Source of the DNA: Maritimibacter harenae
Lineage (GTDB): Bacteria; Pseudomonadota; Alphaproteobacteria; Rhodobacterales; Rhodobacteraceae
Direction: 5' to 3'
DNA length: 64,000 nucleotides
NCBI RefSeq assembly: GCF_009882975.1
Contig: NZ_WTUX01000011.1
Span: forward strand, 173,324 to 237,323
A model generated the notes under the pieces. That model did not search any database. It saw only the letters and a program-made list of their open reading frames with translations, and was not told the origin of the DNA. Below are positions 1 to 7,420 of this stretch, one piece after another. How positions within the stretch are numbered: the stretch's first letter is position 1; the number at the start of each line of letters is the position of its first letter. Made by a program: the position numbers and the translations under genes.

Positions 1-424
1 CCTTGCTCTCGACACGGTCGATCAGGCGGGCGTGCGTTGCGTCCGGCTCGGACACGTCGGGGAAGGCGGGCCGGTCCTCGGACTCGGTCACGACCTGCGC
101 CTCGGTCGCCGAGGGCAGGCGCGGGAAGCTCTCCTCGGTCAGCGCCTCGACCTGCGCGCCCAGGCTCGAGGGGTGCACGACCGCGTCGCCGGTCACTTCA
201 CGGCGGAAGACGAGCATGTTTTGGAACACCGTGGTGCGCCCGGTGAGCCCCGTGCGTTCCTCGGACGGCAGCGTGTCGGTGCGCAGGTATTCCCAGCCCT
301 CGGCCGCCATGTCGTTCATGCAGTCCGTGAGCGCATGGGCGAACCGGGCTTCGGCGCCGCGCACGCCCTTGGCCTTCTTGCCCTTCTTGGGGGCGGGAAC
401 CGCCCGGTATTCGTACCGTTGCAT
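1..424 (-). CDS. DUF4177 domain-containing protein (3' part missing)
   Basis: The reading frame opens at an ATG and stays open to the left edge, so the C-terminus lies outside the window; about 141 residues are visible. The protein starts MQRYEYRAVPAPKKGKKAKG and carries the pattern of a short N-terminal DUF4177 domain: a YEYR strand, a basic linker, then a helix ending in AAEGWEYLRTDTLP. The remainder is less conserved and acidic. A GGAGAG ribosome site lies about 5 bases before the ATG. DUF4177 proteins are small, of unknown function and common in Rhodobacteraceae; no catalytic motif is evident. The neighbour on the right is a thioesterase on the same strand, about 100 bases upstream. The family call rests on the N-terminal pattern only. 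Confidence 0.75.
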   Translation of the reverse strand, partial: MQRYEYRAVPAPKKGKKAKGVRGAEARFAHALTDCMNDMAAEGWEYLRTDTLPSEERTGLTGRTTVFQNMLVFRREVTGDAVVHPSSLGAQVEALTEESFPRLPSATEAQVVTESEDRPAFPDVSEPDATHARLIDRVESK

Positions 425-521
425 GGGGTCTCTCCATCTGACCGTTGGCCCTTAGCAGATTCGCGACACCAAAGTCCAAGCGGGTGCCCCGCCCATCGGC
501 GGTGTCGCGCGCGCCGGTGCC

Positions 522-995
522 TCAGCGCCGGGTGATGCCGATCCGCCGTCCGGCACGCTCTGGCCAGGTGTCGGGCTTGTGACGCTCGTGGAAGGCCGCG
601 AGCTTGGCCTGCACGTCGGCGGGCATGGGCGCGACCTTGGGGCCGGACATGTCCACGTGCAGCCCCAGCGCCTCGCCGGTGGCGGCGATCCAGCCGTCCT
701 CGTGGTGGATCTCCTGGAAGGTGTGGAACCGCTTCTCGTCGTAGTCGAGCAGCCAGGAATGCACCCGGACCTTCGCGTCGAGGTGCAGCTCGCGCAGGTA
801 GCAGATGTGGAACTCGGCCGTGTAGGTCGTGAAGCCGCGCTCCTGCAGGTACTCTGCGCCGAAACCGATGTCCGGGTAGAAATCGTCCGCCGCCGTGTCG
901 AACAGCACGTTGTAGTAGGCCATGTTGAGATGGCCGTTGTAGTCGATCCACTCCGGCTTGATCGTCTTGATCTCCGAGATATGCGGCGTTCCCAT
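522..995 (-). CDS. acyl-CoA thioesterase, 4HBT hotdog family
   Basis: This 157-residue protein has the size of a single hotdog-fold thioesterase. The N-terminal motif [15 protein letters not shown] (about residues 13-27) matches the active-site segment of 4-hydroxybenzoyl-CoA thioesterase-like enzymes, in which the Asp and the Asn-Gly-His turn position the thioester. The DYNGH form resembles thioesterases associated with carnitine and betainyl-CoA breakdown, but no carnitine genes are nearby, so the substrate is unknown. An upstream extension of the frame is possible but runs through repeat DNA. The start at MGTPHIS is chosen because it places the motif where the family has it. It is probably cytoplasmic. 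The next gene upstream is divergent (PhnA-like), with repeat copy A between them. Confidence 0.85.
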   Translation of the reverse strand: MGTPHISEIKTIKPEWIDYNGHLNMAYYNVLFDTAADDFYPDIGFGAEYLQERGFTTYTAEFHICYLRELHLDAKVRVHSWLLDYDEKRFHTFQEIHHEDGWIAATGEALGLHVDMSGPKVAPMPADVQAKLAAFHERHKPDTWPERAGRRIGITRR

Positions 996-1056
996 GCGTC
1001 CCTCCGTCTGGTTTTCGCGCAAGCTAGGCGAGGGGGGCGCCCAAGGGAAGGGGCGG

Positions 1057-1167
1057 GTGTTGCGCCGCCCCGGCTGCGCCGGGCCGTCGCGGCGGGCACG
1101 CGCCTGCGGCGCGTCCGGAGGGCGCTGCCCTCCGGACCTCCCGAGGTATTTCTCAAACGAAGAAGGG
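1057..1167 (+). repeat. dispersed hairpin/GTATTT element, copy A
   Basis: A perfect 11-bp inverted repeat (GTCCGGAGGGC, loop GCT) at 1113-1137 is followed by CTCCCGAGGTATTT and a purine-rich GAAGAAG tail. It is nearly identical to copy B over about 75 bases from the GGCGGGCACGCGCC segment on. Its left part, starting GTGTTGCGCC, resembles the left part of copy C. It lies between divergent genes and, unlike the other copies, does not follow the stop codon of a neighbouring gene in the usual orientation. Confidence 0.8.
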
Positions 1168-1221
1168 GTGCGGCGTTCGGGCGGCTGGCGCCGGGGGCGC
1201 GGCGGGCGTAAGGAACACGCC

Positions 1222-1551
1222 ATGACCCGGACCTTGCCTGCGTGCCCCGACTGTGCCTCGACCTTCACCTACGAGATGGACGCGCTGCTCGTCTGCCCCG
1301 AATGCGGACACGAGTGGACGCCGCAGGCCGAGGCGCGGGTGCGCGATGCCGTGGGCAACATCCTGAGCGACGGCGACACCGTGACGGTCATCAAGGACCT
1401 GAAGGTCCGGGGTACGTCCTCCGTGGTCAAGGTGGGCACGAAGGTGCGCGGCATCCGCCTGGTCGAAGGCGACCACGACATCGACTGCAAGGTGCCCGGG
1501 ATCGGGCAGATGGGGCTGAAGAGCCAGTTCGTGAAGAAGGTCTCCGGGTAG
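1222..1551 (+). CDS. PhnA/YjdM-like zinc-ribbon protein
   Basis: A 109-residue protein with an N-terminal zinc ribbon, Cys8-x2-Cys11 and Cys25-x2-Cys28 (ACPDC...VCPECGHEW), followed by an SH3-like C-terminal domain starting at [14 protein letters not shown]. This is the YjdM (formerly PhnA) architecture, at its usual length. The family was linked to alkylphosphonate use by name, but its role is not settled and no phosphonate genes are near. An AAGGA ribosome site precedes the ATG. A longer upstream frame exists but passes through repeat copy A and is not used. The gene is divergent from the thioesterase and followed by a cell-wall hydrolase, with no clear operon. Confidence 0.9.
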   Translation: MTRTLPACPDCASTFTYEMDALLVCPECGHEWTPQAEARVRDAVGNILSDGDTVTVIKDLKVRGTSSVVKVGTKVRGIRLVEGDHDIDCKVPGIGQMGLKSQFVKKVSG

Positions 1552-1661
1552 GAGGAGGTCCGCTCACGGCGGGGCCTGCACCCCGGACGGTGCAGCGGCG
1601 GGCTTGATGGCCCGGGCGCGCTGTGGCTACCCTCGGTGCAGGACAGTGAAAGGGACGAGCG

Positions 1662-2180
1662 ATGCGAGTGATGCGTTGGGGCATGGTGGCGCTTCTGGCC
1701 GTTTCGGTGGCGGGGCTTTCAGGCTGCAGCAGCCGGACACGGACCACCACCTTCAGCACCTCCGATCACGACTGCATGGCGCGCGCGATGTATTTCGAGT
1801 CGAACCGGTCGAGCCGGGACGGCATGGTCGCGGTGGGCAGCGTGGTGATGAACCGGGTCGCGTCGGACGATTTTCCCGACACGGTCTGCGGCGTCGTGGG
1901 CCAGCGCGGGCAGTTCGCGCCGGGGGTGATGTCCAAGGACATGAGCGAGCGGCGCTCGCGCTCCCGGGTCTCCGAGGCCGCGGCCGCGGTCCTGGCCGGG
2001 GAGCGTCATCCCCACGTCGCCAACGCCCGCTTCTTCCATGCGCTCTACTACCGGGCGGGCTACAACAACATGCACTACGTGGCCTCCGCCGGGGGCAACG
2101 CCTTCTACGAGAAACGCGACCCTGCGCGGGTGACCCAGCCCACGCCGCTTCCGGCGGTCGAGGGGCTGACGCGGGGCTGA
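1662..2180 (+). CDS. SleB/CwlJ-type cell-wall hydrolase lipoprotein
   Basis: A 172-residue exported protein. The N-terminus is a lipoprotein signal with lipobox LSGC, so Cys22 should be lipidated and the protein should sit in the periplasm or on the outer membrane. The mature part matches the Hydrolase_2 domain: ARAMYFES (candidate catalytic Glu46), then a helix ending VVMNRV, a TVCGVV segment and a GQFAPG segment, ending with a surface FHALYYRAGY. Proteins of this fold cut peptidoglycan glycan strands. A second in-frame ATG three codons in is an alternative start. It is followed 72 bases later by the SatD-like gene, whose own operator-rich leader suggests a separate promoter. Confidence 0.88.
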   Translation: MRVMRWGMVALLAVSVAGLSGCSSRTRTTTFSTSDHDCMARAMYFESNRSSRDGMVAVGSVVMNRVASDDFPDTVCGVVGQRGQFAPGVMSKDMSERRSRSRVSEAAAAVLAGERHPHVANARFFHALYYRAGYNNMHYVASAGGNAFYEKRDPARVTQPTPLPAVEGLTRG

Positions 2181-2189
2181 GCGGTGATG

Positions 2190-2263
2190 TGACCCTGAAG
2201 TGGGTCATTTTTGAAATTGACCCGAAAACGGTTACATGGAACAATACACCCGATGACGGGTCA
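2190..2263 (+). promoter_or_regulatory. four TGACCC/GGGTCA half-sites at the satD-like promoter
   Basis: Half-sites are TGACCC at 2190-2195, GGGTCA at 2202-2207 (together an inverted repeat with a 6-base spacer), TGACCC at 2218-2223 and GGGTCA at 2258-2263, the last just inside the coding start. The third overlaps a TTGACC -35-like hexamer at 2217-2222. A weak -10-like AACAAT at 2240-2245 with 17-base spacing would place the transcript start within a few bases of the ATG at 2253, so the mRNA may be nearly leaderless. The repeats are seen directly; the promoter is inferred. Confidence 0.5.
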
Positions 2264-2915
2264 CTTCGATACGACATACGGCGTTCTGATGGGCGACCTG
2301 GTGCGCAGCGAACGGGCGCCGGCGCCCGAGGCATTGCATGACGCCTTCAACCGCGCTGTCGCGCAAGAGAACCGGCGGCATGCGGACGTGATCGTCTCGC
2401 CCCTGACCATCACGCTCGGCGACGAGTTCCAGGGGCTCGTCGCCACGCTGGAGGACACCGCGCGGCTGGCGCGCCGACTGCGCCTCGGGCTTCTGGCCGA
2501 GGGGATCGATTGCCGTTTCGTGATCGGGCAGGCGGCGCTCAATACCCCGGTGAACCCGGAGCGGGCCTGGAACATGATGGGCCCGGGGCTTGCGCGGGCG
2601 CGCGAGACGCTGGAGGAGAAGGCCCACGGCCTGACCTATCGCTTCACCCTGTTCGAGGCGCCGATGACCGAGCGGCTGCTGAACGCGATCGGCGCCGGGC
2701 TGTCCGTGATCGAGCGTGGCTGGACCGACCGGCAGCGTGCGGACATCGCGGACCTGATCGAGGGGCAGGGCGTGGACGAGATCGCTGCACGGCGCGGGGT
2801 CACGCGGCACTCGGTCTACAAGGTGCGCAGCGCGGGCGATTACGACGCCTACGCGATGCAATGGGCCGCCGTCGAGGCGGCGCTGGCCGGGATCGACGCG
2901 GAGGGCGGCGCATGA
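2253..2915 (+). CDS. SatD family protein with C-terminal HTH
   Basis: This 220-residue protein begins MTGHFDTTYGVLMGDLVRSE, the typical opening of SatD-like proteins, named after a gene in the streptococcal sat operon (secretion and acid tolerance). Their biochemical role is unknown. The N-terminal two-thirds includes a conserved TITLGDEFQG segment. Residues about 164-195 form a helix-turn-helix of sigma-region-4/LuxR look (IEGQGVDEIAARRGVTRHSVYK is the core), suggesting DNA binding. A start 14 codons upstream is possible, but it runs through the palindromic operator region and is rejected. The stop overlaps the next gene's ATG by four bases, so the two are translationally coupled. The HTH plus four repeated half-sites at its own start suggest autoregulation (inference). 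Confidence 0.8.
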   Translation: MTGHFDTTYGVLMGDLVRSERAPAPEALHDAFNRAVAQENRRHADVIVSPLTITLGDEFQGLVATLEDTARLARRLRLGLLAEGIDCRFVIGQAALNTPVNPERAWNMMGPGLARARETLEEKAHGLTYRFTLFEAPMTERLLNAIGAGLSVIERGWTDRQRADIADLIEGQGVDEIAARRGVTRHSVYKVRSAGDYDAYAMQWAAVEAALAGIDAEGGA

Positions 2916-3349
2916 CCGATGTGCTGCACGGCGCGGGCTACAGCCTTGTCGCGCTGGTCCTGCTGACCGGCGGCGGCAACGTCGCCTGCCGGTGGCTTCT
3001 CAGGGCGACCGGGTTGAAGCCCAAGGCGGCGGTGGCGGGCGTCGCCGAGGACGGGGAGAACACGGCGCGCGCGGGCCGCGTCATCGGCTCGCTCGAGCGG
3101 CTGATCCTGGCCGTGGGCGTGCTGATCCAGAGCTGGGAGGTGCTGGCCGCGGTGATCGCGCTCAAGTCCGTGTCGCGGTTCAAGGAACTCAACGACAAGA
3201 CCTTCGCGGAATACTTCCTCGTGGGCTCCCTGTGCAGCCTGCTCTGGACCATCCTCGTGGCGGTGGCCTGGCTGGGCTACGACGCGCGGTTCGGGATCGG
3301 GCTGCGCGAGATGCTCACCACCGCGTTGGGCGGTATGACCGGCGGCTGA
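2912..3349 (+). CDS. small membrane protein coupled to SatD-like gene
   Basis: A 145-residue protein with about three hydrophobic segments: residues 8-24 (SLVALVLLTGG region), about 62-85 (LILAVGVLIQSWEVLAAVIA region) and about 102-122 (LVGSLCSLLWTILVAVAWLG region). A charged cytosolic-looking stretch (SVSRFKELNDK) lies between the second and third. The longer upstream frame is only the shadow of satD; the start is set by the ATGA overlap with it. No known family is recognised. SatD genes often pair with small membrane proteins, so a two-protein membrane-associated unit is likely. Repeat copy B follows the stop, shared with the convergent gatB. Confidence 0.8.
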   Translation: MTDVLHGAGYSLVALVLLTGGGNVACRWLLRATGLKPKAAVAGVAEDGENTARAGRVIGSLERLILAVGVLIQSWEVLAAVIALKSVSRFKELNDKTFAEYFLVGSLCSLLWTILVAVAWLGYDARFGIGLREMLTTALGGMTGG

Positions 3350-3360
3350 ACCGGACGGGC

Positions 3361-3437
3361 GGCGGGCACGCGCCGGTGGCGCGTCCGGAGGGCGCTGCCC
3401 TCCGGACCTCCCGAGGTATTTTCGAAACAGAGAAGGG
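3361..3437 (+). repeat. dispersed hairpin/GTATTT element, copy B
   Basis: Nearly identical to copy A, with the same perfect 11-bp hairpin (3383-3407), then CTCCCGAGGTATTT, an AAA block and a GAGAAG tail. It sits between convergent stop codons. Read on the minus strand it begins about 9 bases after the gatB stop, where it could act as a 3' end or terminator. Confidence 0.82.
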
Positions 3438-3446
3438 GGTCGGGGG

Positions 3447-4961
3447 TCAGAGGCCCAGCTTGGCCGACACGATCTCGTTCACCGCCTTCGGGTTGGCCTT
3501 GCCGCCCGTGGCCTTCATCACCTGGCCCACGAACCAGCCCGCGAGCTTGGGGTTCTGTTGGGCCTTCTCGACCTGCGCCGGGTTGGCCGCGATCACCTCG
3601 TCCACCGCCGCCTCGATGGCGCCGGTGTCGGTGACCTGCTTCATGCCGCGATCCTCGACGATCTGCGCCGGGTCGCCGCCCTCGGTGTAGACGATCTCGA
3701 ACAGGTCCTTGGCGATCTTGCCGGAAATGTCGCCCTTCTGGATCAGGCCAACGATGGCGCCCAGCTGTTCGGGCGAGACCGGGCTTTCGGTGATGTCGCG
3801 GTCGTCCTTCTTGAGGCGACCGAAGAGTTCGTTGATGACCCAGTTCGCGGCCATCTTGCCGTCACGCCCCTCCGCGACCTTCTCGAAGTAGTCGGCGTTG
3901 ACCCAGTCGGCGGTCAGCACGCCCGCGTCGTATTCGGACAGGCCGAAGTCCTTCACGAAGCGCGCCTTCTTCTCGTCGGGGAGTTCCGGGAGCGCGGCCG
4001 CGATGTCGTCGACCCAGGCCTGCTCGATCTCGAGCGGCAGGAGGTCGGGGCAGGGGAAGTAGCGGTAGTCGTGCGCCTCTTCCTTGGAGCGCATCGAGCG
4101 GGTCTCGTTCTTGTCCGGGTCGTAGAGGCGGGTTTCCTGCTCGACCTCGCCGCCGTCCTCGAGGATGGCGATCTGGCGGCGGGCTTCGAAGTCGATCGCC
4201 GCCTGGATGAAGCGCATGGAGTTCATGTTCTTGATCTCGCAGCGCGTGCCGAGGTGGCTGAAATCCTGGGTTTCGACGTATTTCTCGTACTGGCCCGGGC
4301 GGCAGACGGACACGTTGACGTCGGCGCGCAGGTTCCCGTTCTGCATGTTGCCGTCGCAGGTGCCGAGGTAGCGCAGGATCTGGCGCAGCTTGGTGACGTA
4401 AGCCGCGGCTTCCTCGGGGCCGCGGATGTCGGGGCGCGAGACGATTTCCATCAGTGCGACGCCGGCGCGGTTGAGGTCCACGAAGGACATGTTCGGGTCC
4501 ATGTCGTGGATCGACTTGCCCGCGTCCTGTTCGAGGTGGATGCGTTCGATCCGCACGCGGCGCGCGACACCGGGCGCCATGTCGACGATGATTTCGCCTT
4601 CGCCCACGATGGGGTGGTAGAGCTGCGAGATCTGGTAGCCCGACGGCTGGTCCGGGTAGAAGTAGTTCTTCCGGTCGAAGGCGGAGAAGAGGTTGATGTC
4701 CGCCTTGAGGCCCAGGCCCGTGCGCACGGCCTGCTCGACGCAGAACTCGTTGATCACCGGCAGCATGCCCGGCATGGCCGCGTCCACGAAGGCGACGTTG
4801 GCGTTGGGTTCGGCTCCGAACTGGGTCGAGGCGCCGGAGAAGAGCTTGGCCTTCGAGGAGACCTGGGCATGGACCTCCATGCCGATGACCAGCTCCCAGT
4901 CCTCTTTCGCACCGGAGATCCGGCTGGGTTTCGGGGCTTCGAAGGCAAGATGGTCGAGCAT
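3447..4961 (-). CDS. gatB: Asp/Glu-tRNA amidotransferase subunit B
   Basis: At 504 residues this has the usual GatB length. GatB with GatA and GatC converts Glu-tRNA(Gln) and/or Asp-tRNA(Asn) to the correct amidated tRNA; GatB activates the misacylated tRNA with ATP. The signature VIGMEVHAQ near the N-terminus, the cradle segments [14 protein letters not shown] and the metal-site region NSMRFIQ are all present. The C-terminal YqeY-like tail ends ...[19 protein letters not shown]. The start at MLDHLAF is chosen because upstream codons are unrelated in composition and the family aligns from there. gatA and gatC are not in the window, as is usual in this order. It stands alone on this strand. 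Confidence 0.97.
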   Translation of the reverse strand: MLDHLAFEAPKPSRISGAKEDWELVIGMEVHAQVSSKAKLFSGASTQFGAEPNANVAFVDAAMPGMLPVINEFCVEQAVRTGLGLKADINLFSAFDRKNYFYPDQPSGYQISQLYHPIVGEGEIIVDMAPGVARRVRIERIHLEQDAGKSIHDMDPNMSFVDLNRAGVALMEIVSRPDIRGPEEAAAYVTKLRQILRYLGTCDGNMQNGNLRADVNVSVCRPGQYEKYVETQDFSHLGTRCEIKNMNSMRFIQAAIDFEARRQIAILEDGGEVEQETRLYDPDKNETRSMRSKEEAHDYRYFPCPDLLPLEIEQAWVDDIAAALPELPDEKKARFVKDFGLSEYDAGVLTADWVNADYFEKVAEGRDGKMAANWVINELFGRLKKDDRDITESPVSPEQLGAIVGLIQKGDISGKIAKDLFEIVYTEGGDPAQIVEDRGMKQVTDTGAIEAAVDEVIAANPAQVEKAQQNPKLAGWFVGQVMKATGGKANPKAVNEIVSAKLGL

Positions 4962-5132
4962 GATCGTCCTCTGGGCTGCGGGTCGAAAGCCTTCTAGGAC
5001 AGGGCCAAAACGGGGGCAAGGGCCGGTTTTCGGCGGGAATTGGCCGAATCCGTGCAAGGCCGGCCCCCGCACGTTGTCTTGAAGGCGGGAATCGCGTTCA
5101 TCGCCGCGACGGAAACGAAGAGTGGTAGGAAC

Positions 5133-5738
5133 ATGGGACTGAAACAGCTTGTGCTGGGCGGGCTCGTGGCGCTTGGTCTTTCGGGCTGCGGCGAGGTGAA
5201 TTTCGACGAGGTGTTCTCGTCGAAGAGCGACGCGACGCAGGACCTGACGATGCGCTGGGATCACACGCCGCACGGGGCCGCGTGGACCGAGACCGTGATG
5301 ACCTCGCTCGACAGCCACGGCCGCAACCTCACCGCGATCATCCCCGGCGATATCGACACCTGGTGCCCGGGATACCGCACCGCCGATCTCGACGGGCGCA
5401 AGGCGTTCTGGACCGGGCTGATCTCGACGCTGGCCAAGCACGAAAGCACCTGGCGCCAGACCGCGGTGGGCGGTGGCGGCCTGTGGTTCGGGCTGGTGCA
5501 GATCGCGCCGGCGACCGCGCGCGCCTATGGCTGCGACGCACGCTCGGGCGAAGCGCTCAAGGACGGCAACGCGAACCTGTCCTGTGCCGTGCGGATCATG
5601 AACCGCACCGTGGCACGCGACGGGGTGGTCAGCCAGAACATGCGCGGCGTGGCCGCCGACTGGGGTCCGTTCCACAGCCGCACGAAGCGCGAGGACATGA
5701 TCACCTGGACCAAGCAGCAGAGCTACTGCCAGGGCTGA
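5133..5738 (+). CDS. lytic transglycosylase-like lipoprotein
   Basis: A 201-residue exported protein with lipobox LSGC (Cys19). The mature part contains TLAKHESTW, where Glu104 sits where SLT-type lytic transglycosylases have their catalytic Glu, followed by [21 protein letters not shown], the GLxQI-type substrate groove. It ends soon after with a Trp-rich tail. Such enzymes cleave peptidoglycan between MurNAc and GlcNAc, forming 1,6-anhydro ends, at the outer-membrane face of the periplasm. The start is chosen for the signal peptide and the preceding TAGGAA. A strong intrinsic terminator follows 20 bases after the stop, so it is monocistronic. Confidence 0.85.
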   Translation: MGLKQLVLGGLVALGLSGCGEVNFDEVFSSKSDATQDLTMRWDHTPHGAAWTETVMTSLDSHGRNLTAIIPGDIDTWCPGYRTADLDGRKAFWTGLISTLAKHESTWRQTAVGGGGLWFGLVQIAPATARAYGCDARSGEALKDGNANLSCAVRIMNRTVARDGVVSQNMRGVAADWGPFHSRTKREDMITWTKQQSYCQG

Positions 5739-5758
5739 TCTTCGGCACGATCGAGCAG

Positions 5759-5793
5759 AAAGGGCGCTTTCCCGGCCGGGGAAGCGCCCTTTT
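5759..5793 (+). terminator. Rho-independent terminator of the transglycosylase gene
   Basis: AAGGGCGCTTTCCC pairs with GGGAAGCGCCCTT across a short GC loop with one bulged base and ends in a TTTT run. It is well placed to end transcription of the lipoprotein gene before the metal transporter. Confidence 0.85.
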
Positions 5794-5860
5794 GCATGGG
5801 CGCCGCGAATGCGGCCACGTTCGGATTGGCCACGCGCGCGATCGGCGCTAGACCTCGTTC

Positions 5861-6697
5861 ATGGCACCGCTTCAGACCCCACGGCCCCCAAACGTCCGTT
5901 ACCGCGTCTCCGGCATGGATTGCGCCAAGGACGCCGCGCAGATCGAGCGCGCGGCACGGACGACCGGGATCGCACCGGAGGCCGTGAAGGTCTCGGCCGC
6001 GACGCACATCATGACCCTCACCGTGCCGGAAGAGCGGCTGCCGGACATCGAGCGTGCGGTGGCGACGACGGGCTACGGCTTCGCGCGGTTCGAAGCCGGC
6101 GACGAGGGGCAGGGCGCAGCGTACCAGGACCCGGCCTACCGCCGCGCGCTCTGGATCGTGGTGCTCCTGAACGTGGGCTACGGGGTGGTCGAGATGGTCG
6201 GCGGCTTCATCGCCGGGTCGCAGGCGGTCAAGGCCGATGCGCTCGATTTCATCGGGGATGGCCTCATCACCTTCCTCGGGCTCCTGGCCATCGGGTGGAG
6301 CCTGGCCTGGCGGGCGCGCTCCGCCCTGATCCAGGGCATCTTCCTGGGCCTTCTGGGCCTTGGCGTCTTCGCCACGACGCTCTGGCGGATGTTCACGCAG
6401 GCGCCGCCGGACGCGGGGCTCATGGGGCTCCTGGGCCTTGTCGCGCTCGTGGTCAACGTGTTGGCGGTCCTGCCGCTCATGCCGTTTCGCAAGGGGGACG
6501 CGAACATGCGCGCCGTGTGGCTTTTCTCGCGCAACGACGCGATCGGCAACGCGGCCGTGGTGGTGGCCGCGGGCCTCGTGGCATGGCTGGGCAGCGCCTG
6601 GCCGGACCTGATCGTGGCCTTCGGGATCGCCGGGCTGTTCCTGCACTCGTCCTGGTCGATCATCCGGGACGCGCGCGCCGACCTGAAGACGGTCTGA
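5861..6697 (+). CDS. HMA-domain/cation diffusion facilitator fusion transporter
   Basis: This 278-residue inner-membrane protein has an N-terminal heavy-metal-associated-like domain (residues about 10-75) with GMDCAKD, close to the GMxCxxC metal loop but with only one Cys (Cys21). About six membrane segments follow, arranged as in CDF transporters. The second helix carries ADALDFIGDG and the fifth carries FSRNDAIGNAA, positions where CDF proteins bind divalent metal. CDF exporters exchange Zn, Cd or Co for protons. The usual C-terminal cytosolic CDF domain is absent: the protein ends just after the last helix, and the N-terminal HMA may take over its metal-sensing role (inference). It ends 6 bases from the convergent ChaC gene. 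Confidence 0.85.
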   Translation: MAPLQTPRPPNVRYRVSGMDCAKDAAQIERAARTTGIAPEAVKVSAATHIMTLTVPEERLPDIERAVATTGYGFARFEAGDEGQGAAYQDPAYRRALWIVVLLNVGYGVVEMVGGFIAGSQAVKADALDFIGDGLITFLGLLAIGWSLAWRARSALIQGIFLGLLGLGVFATTLWRMFTQAPPDAGLMGLLGLVALVVNVLAVLPLMPFRKGDANMRAVWLFSRNDAIGNAAVVVAAGLVAWLGSAWPDLIVAFGIAGLFLHSSWSIIRDARADLKTV

Positions 6698-6703
6698 GCC
6701 CGG

Positions 6704-7420
6704 TCAGCCGTCGCGCAGGGCCGTCACGCGGTCGTAGAGGTCGTCGACGTAAGGGTCGGTCACGTCGAGCAGGGCGAGGTGGCGGCGCATGTCCTCGAGA
6801 TAGGCGAAATTCGTGCCCAGCATTCCCTCGGCCACGGCGATCATCGCGGCCTGTTCGTCGATGGGCATGTCACGCACGATCGACTCGGCCTCCGGGTCGG
6901 CGCGGAAGGTGAGCGCCTCGACGGGCCCGTGATCCGTCGCGAACATGGCCCAGGTGGGGATGTAGCCCTCCGCGATCATCTCGCGCCGGAAGAGGACGAA
7001 GGTCTCTTCCTCGATCCGGTCGCGCGCGATGCGGAAGGCGAGCCCGTTGCAGCCCGCACCGTGGTCGATGGCGAGCATCAGACCGGGCCGCTCGCGCGAC
7101 CCGCGTCCGCCGTCGTCCCACATGCAGAAGTTGCGGGCGAAGGCCGGGGCATGGGCGCGGCGGACCTCTTCGAAGATCATCGCCGGGTCCCACATGAGCG
7201 AGCCGTAGGCGAAGACCCAGATGTCGTCCTCCGTGTGCCCGTCGAGCGCGCGGTGCCGGGTGGCCTCGCGGTCCGCGTCGGGCGTGCGCCAGTCGGCCGG
7301 ATGACCGTTCGCGACCATGTGCGCGTCGATCTCGGCCAGGTCCATGTGCCGAAAGAACGACTCTTCCGCCGGCCTGATCTGGTCCCTGAGGCCCGGATGG
7401 TGGCGGAAGGGGTCGCTCAT
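6704..7420 (-). CDS. gamma-glutamylcyclotransferase, ChaC-like
   Basis: A 238-residue protein with the ChaC signature: VFAYGSLMWDP (nucleotide-independent gamma-glutamyl binding loop, about residues 69-79), then SRERPGLMLAI and GCNGLAFRI. ChaC enzymes split glutathione into 5-oxoproline and Cys-Gly in the cytoplasm. An extended N-terminus of about 65 residues precedes the core domain, as in several Rhodobacterales homologues. The start codon overlaps the stop of pepN by four bases (ATGA), so the two form an operon; PepN could degrade the Cys-Gly dipeptide (functional inference). The candidate catalytic Glu lies in the EEETFVLFRRE region, but I could not fix it with certainty. Confidence 0.92.
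   Translation of the reverse strand: MSDPFRHHPGLRDQIRPAEESFFRHMDLAEIDAHMVANGHPADWRTPDADREATRHRALDGHTEDDIWVFAYGSLMWDPAMIFEEVRRAHAPAFARNFCMWDDGGRGSRERPGLMLAIDHGAGCNGLAFRIARDRIEEETFVLFRREMIAEGYIPTWAMFATDHGPVEALTFRADPEAESIVRDMPIDEQAAMIAVAEGMLGTNFAYLEDMRRHLALLDVTDPYVDDLYDRVTALRDG

Noticed and set aside
3558..4997. 479-codon frame antisense to gatB
   Set aside because: Same kind of shadow; no start signal and no domain.
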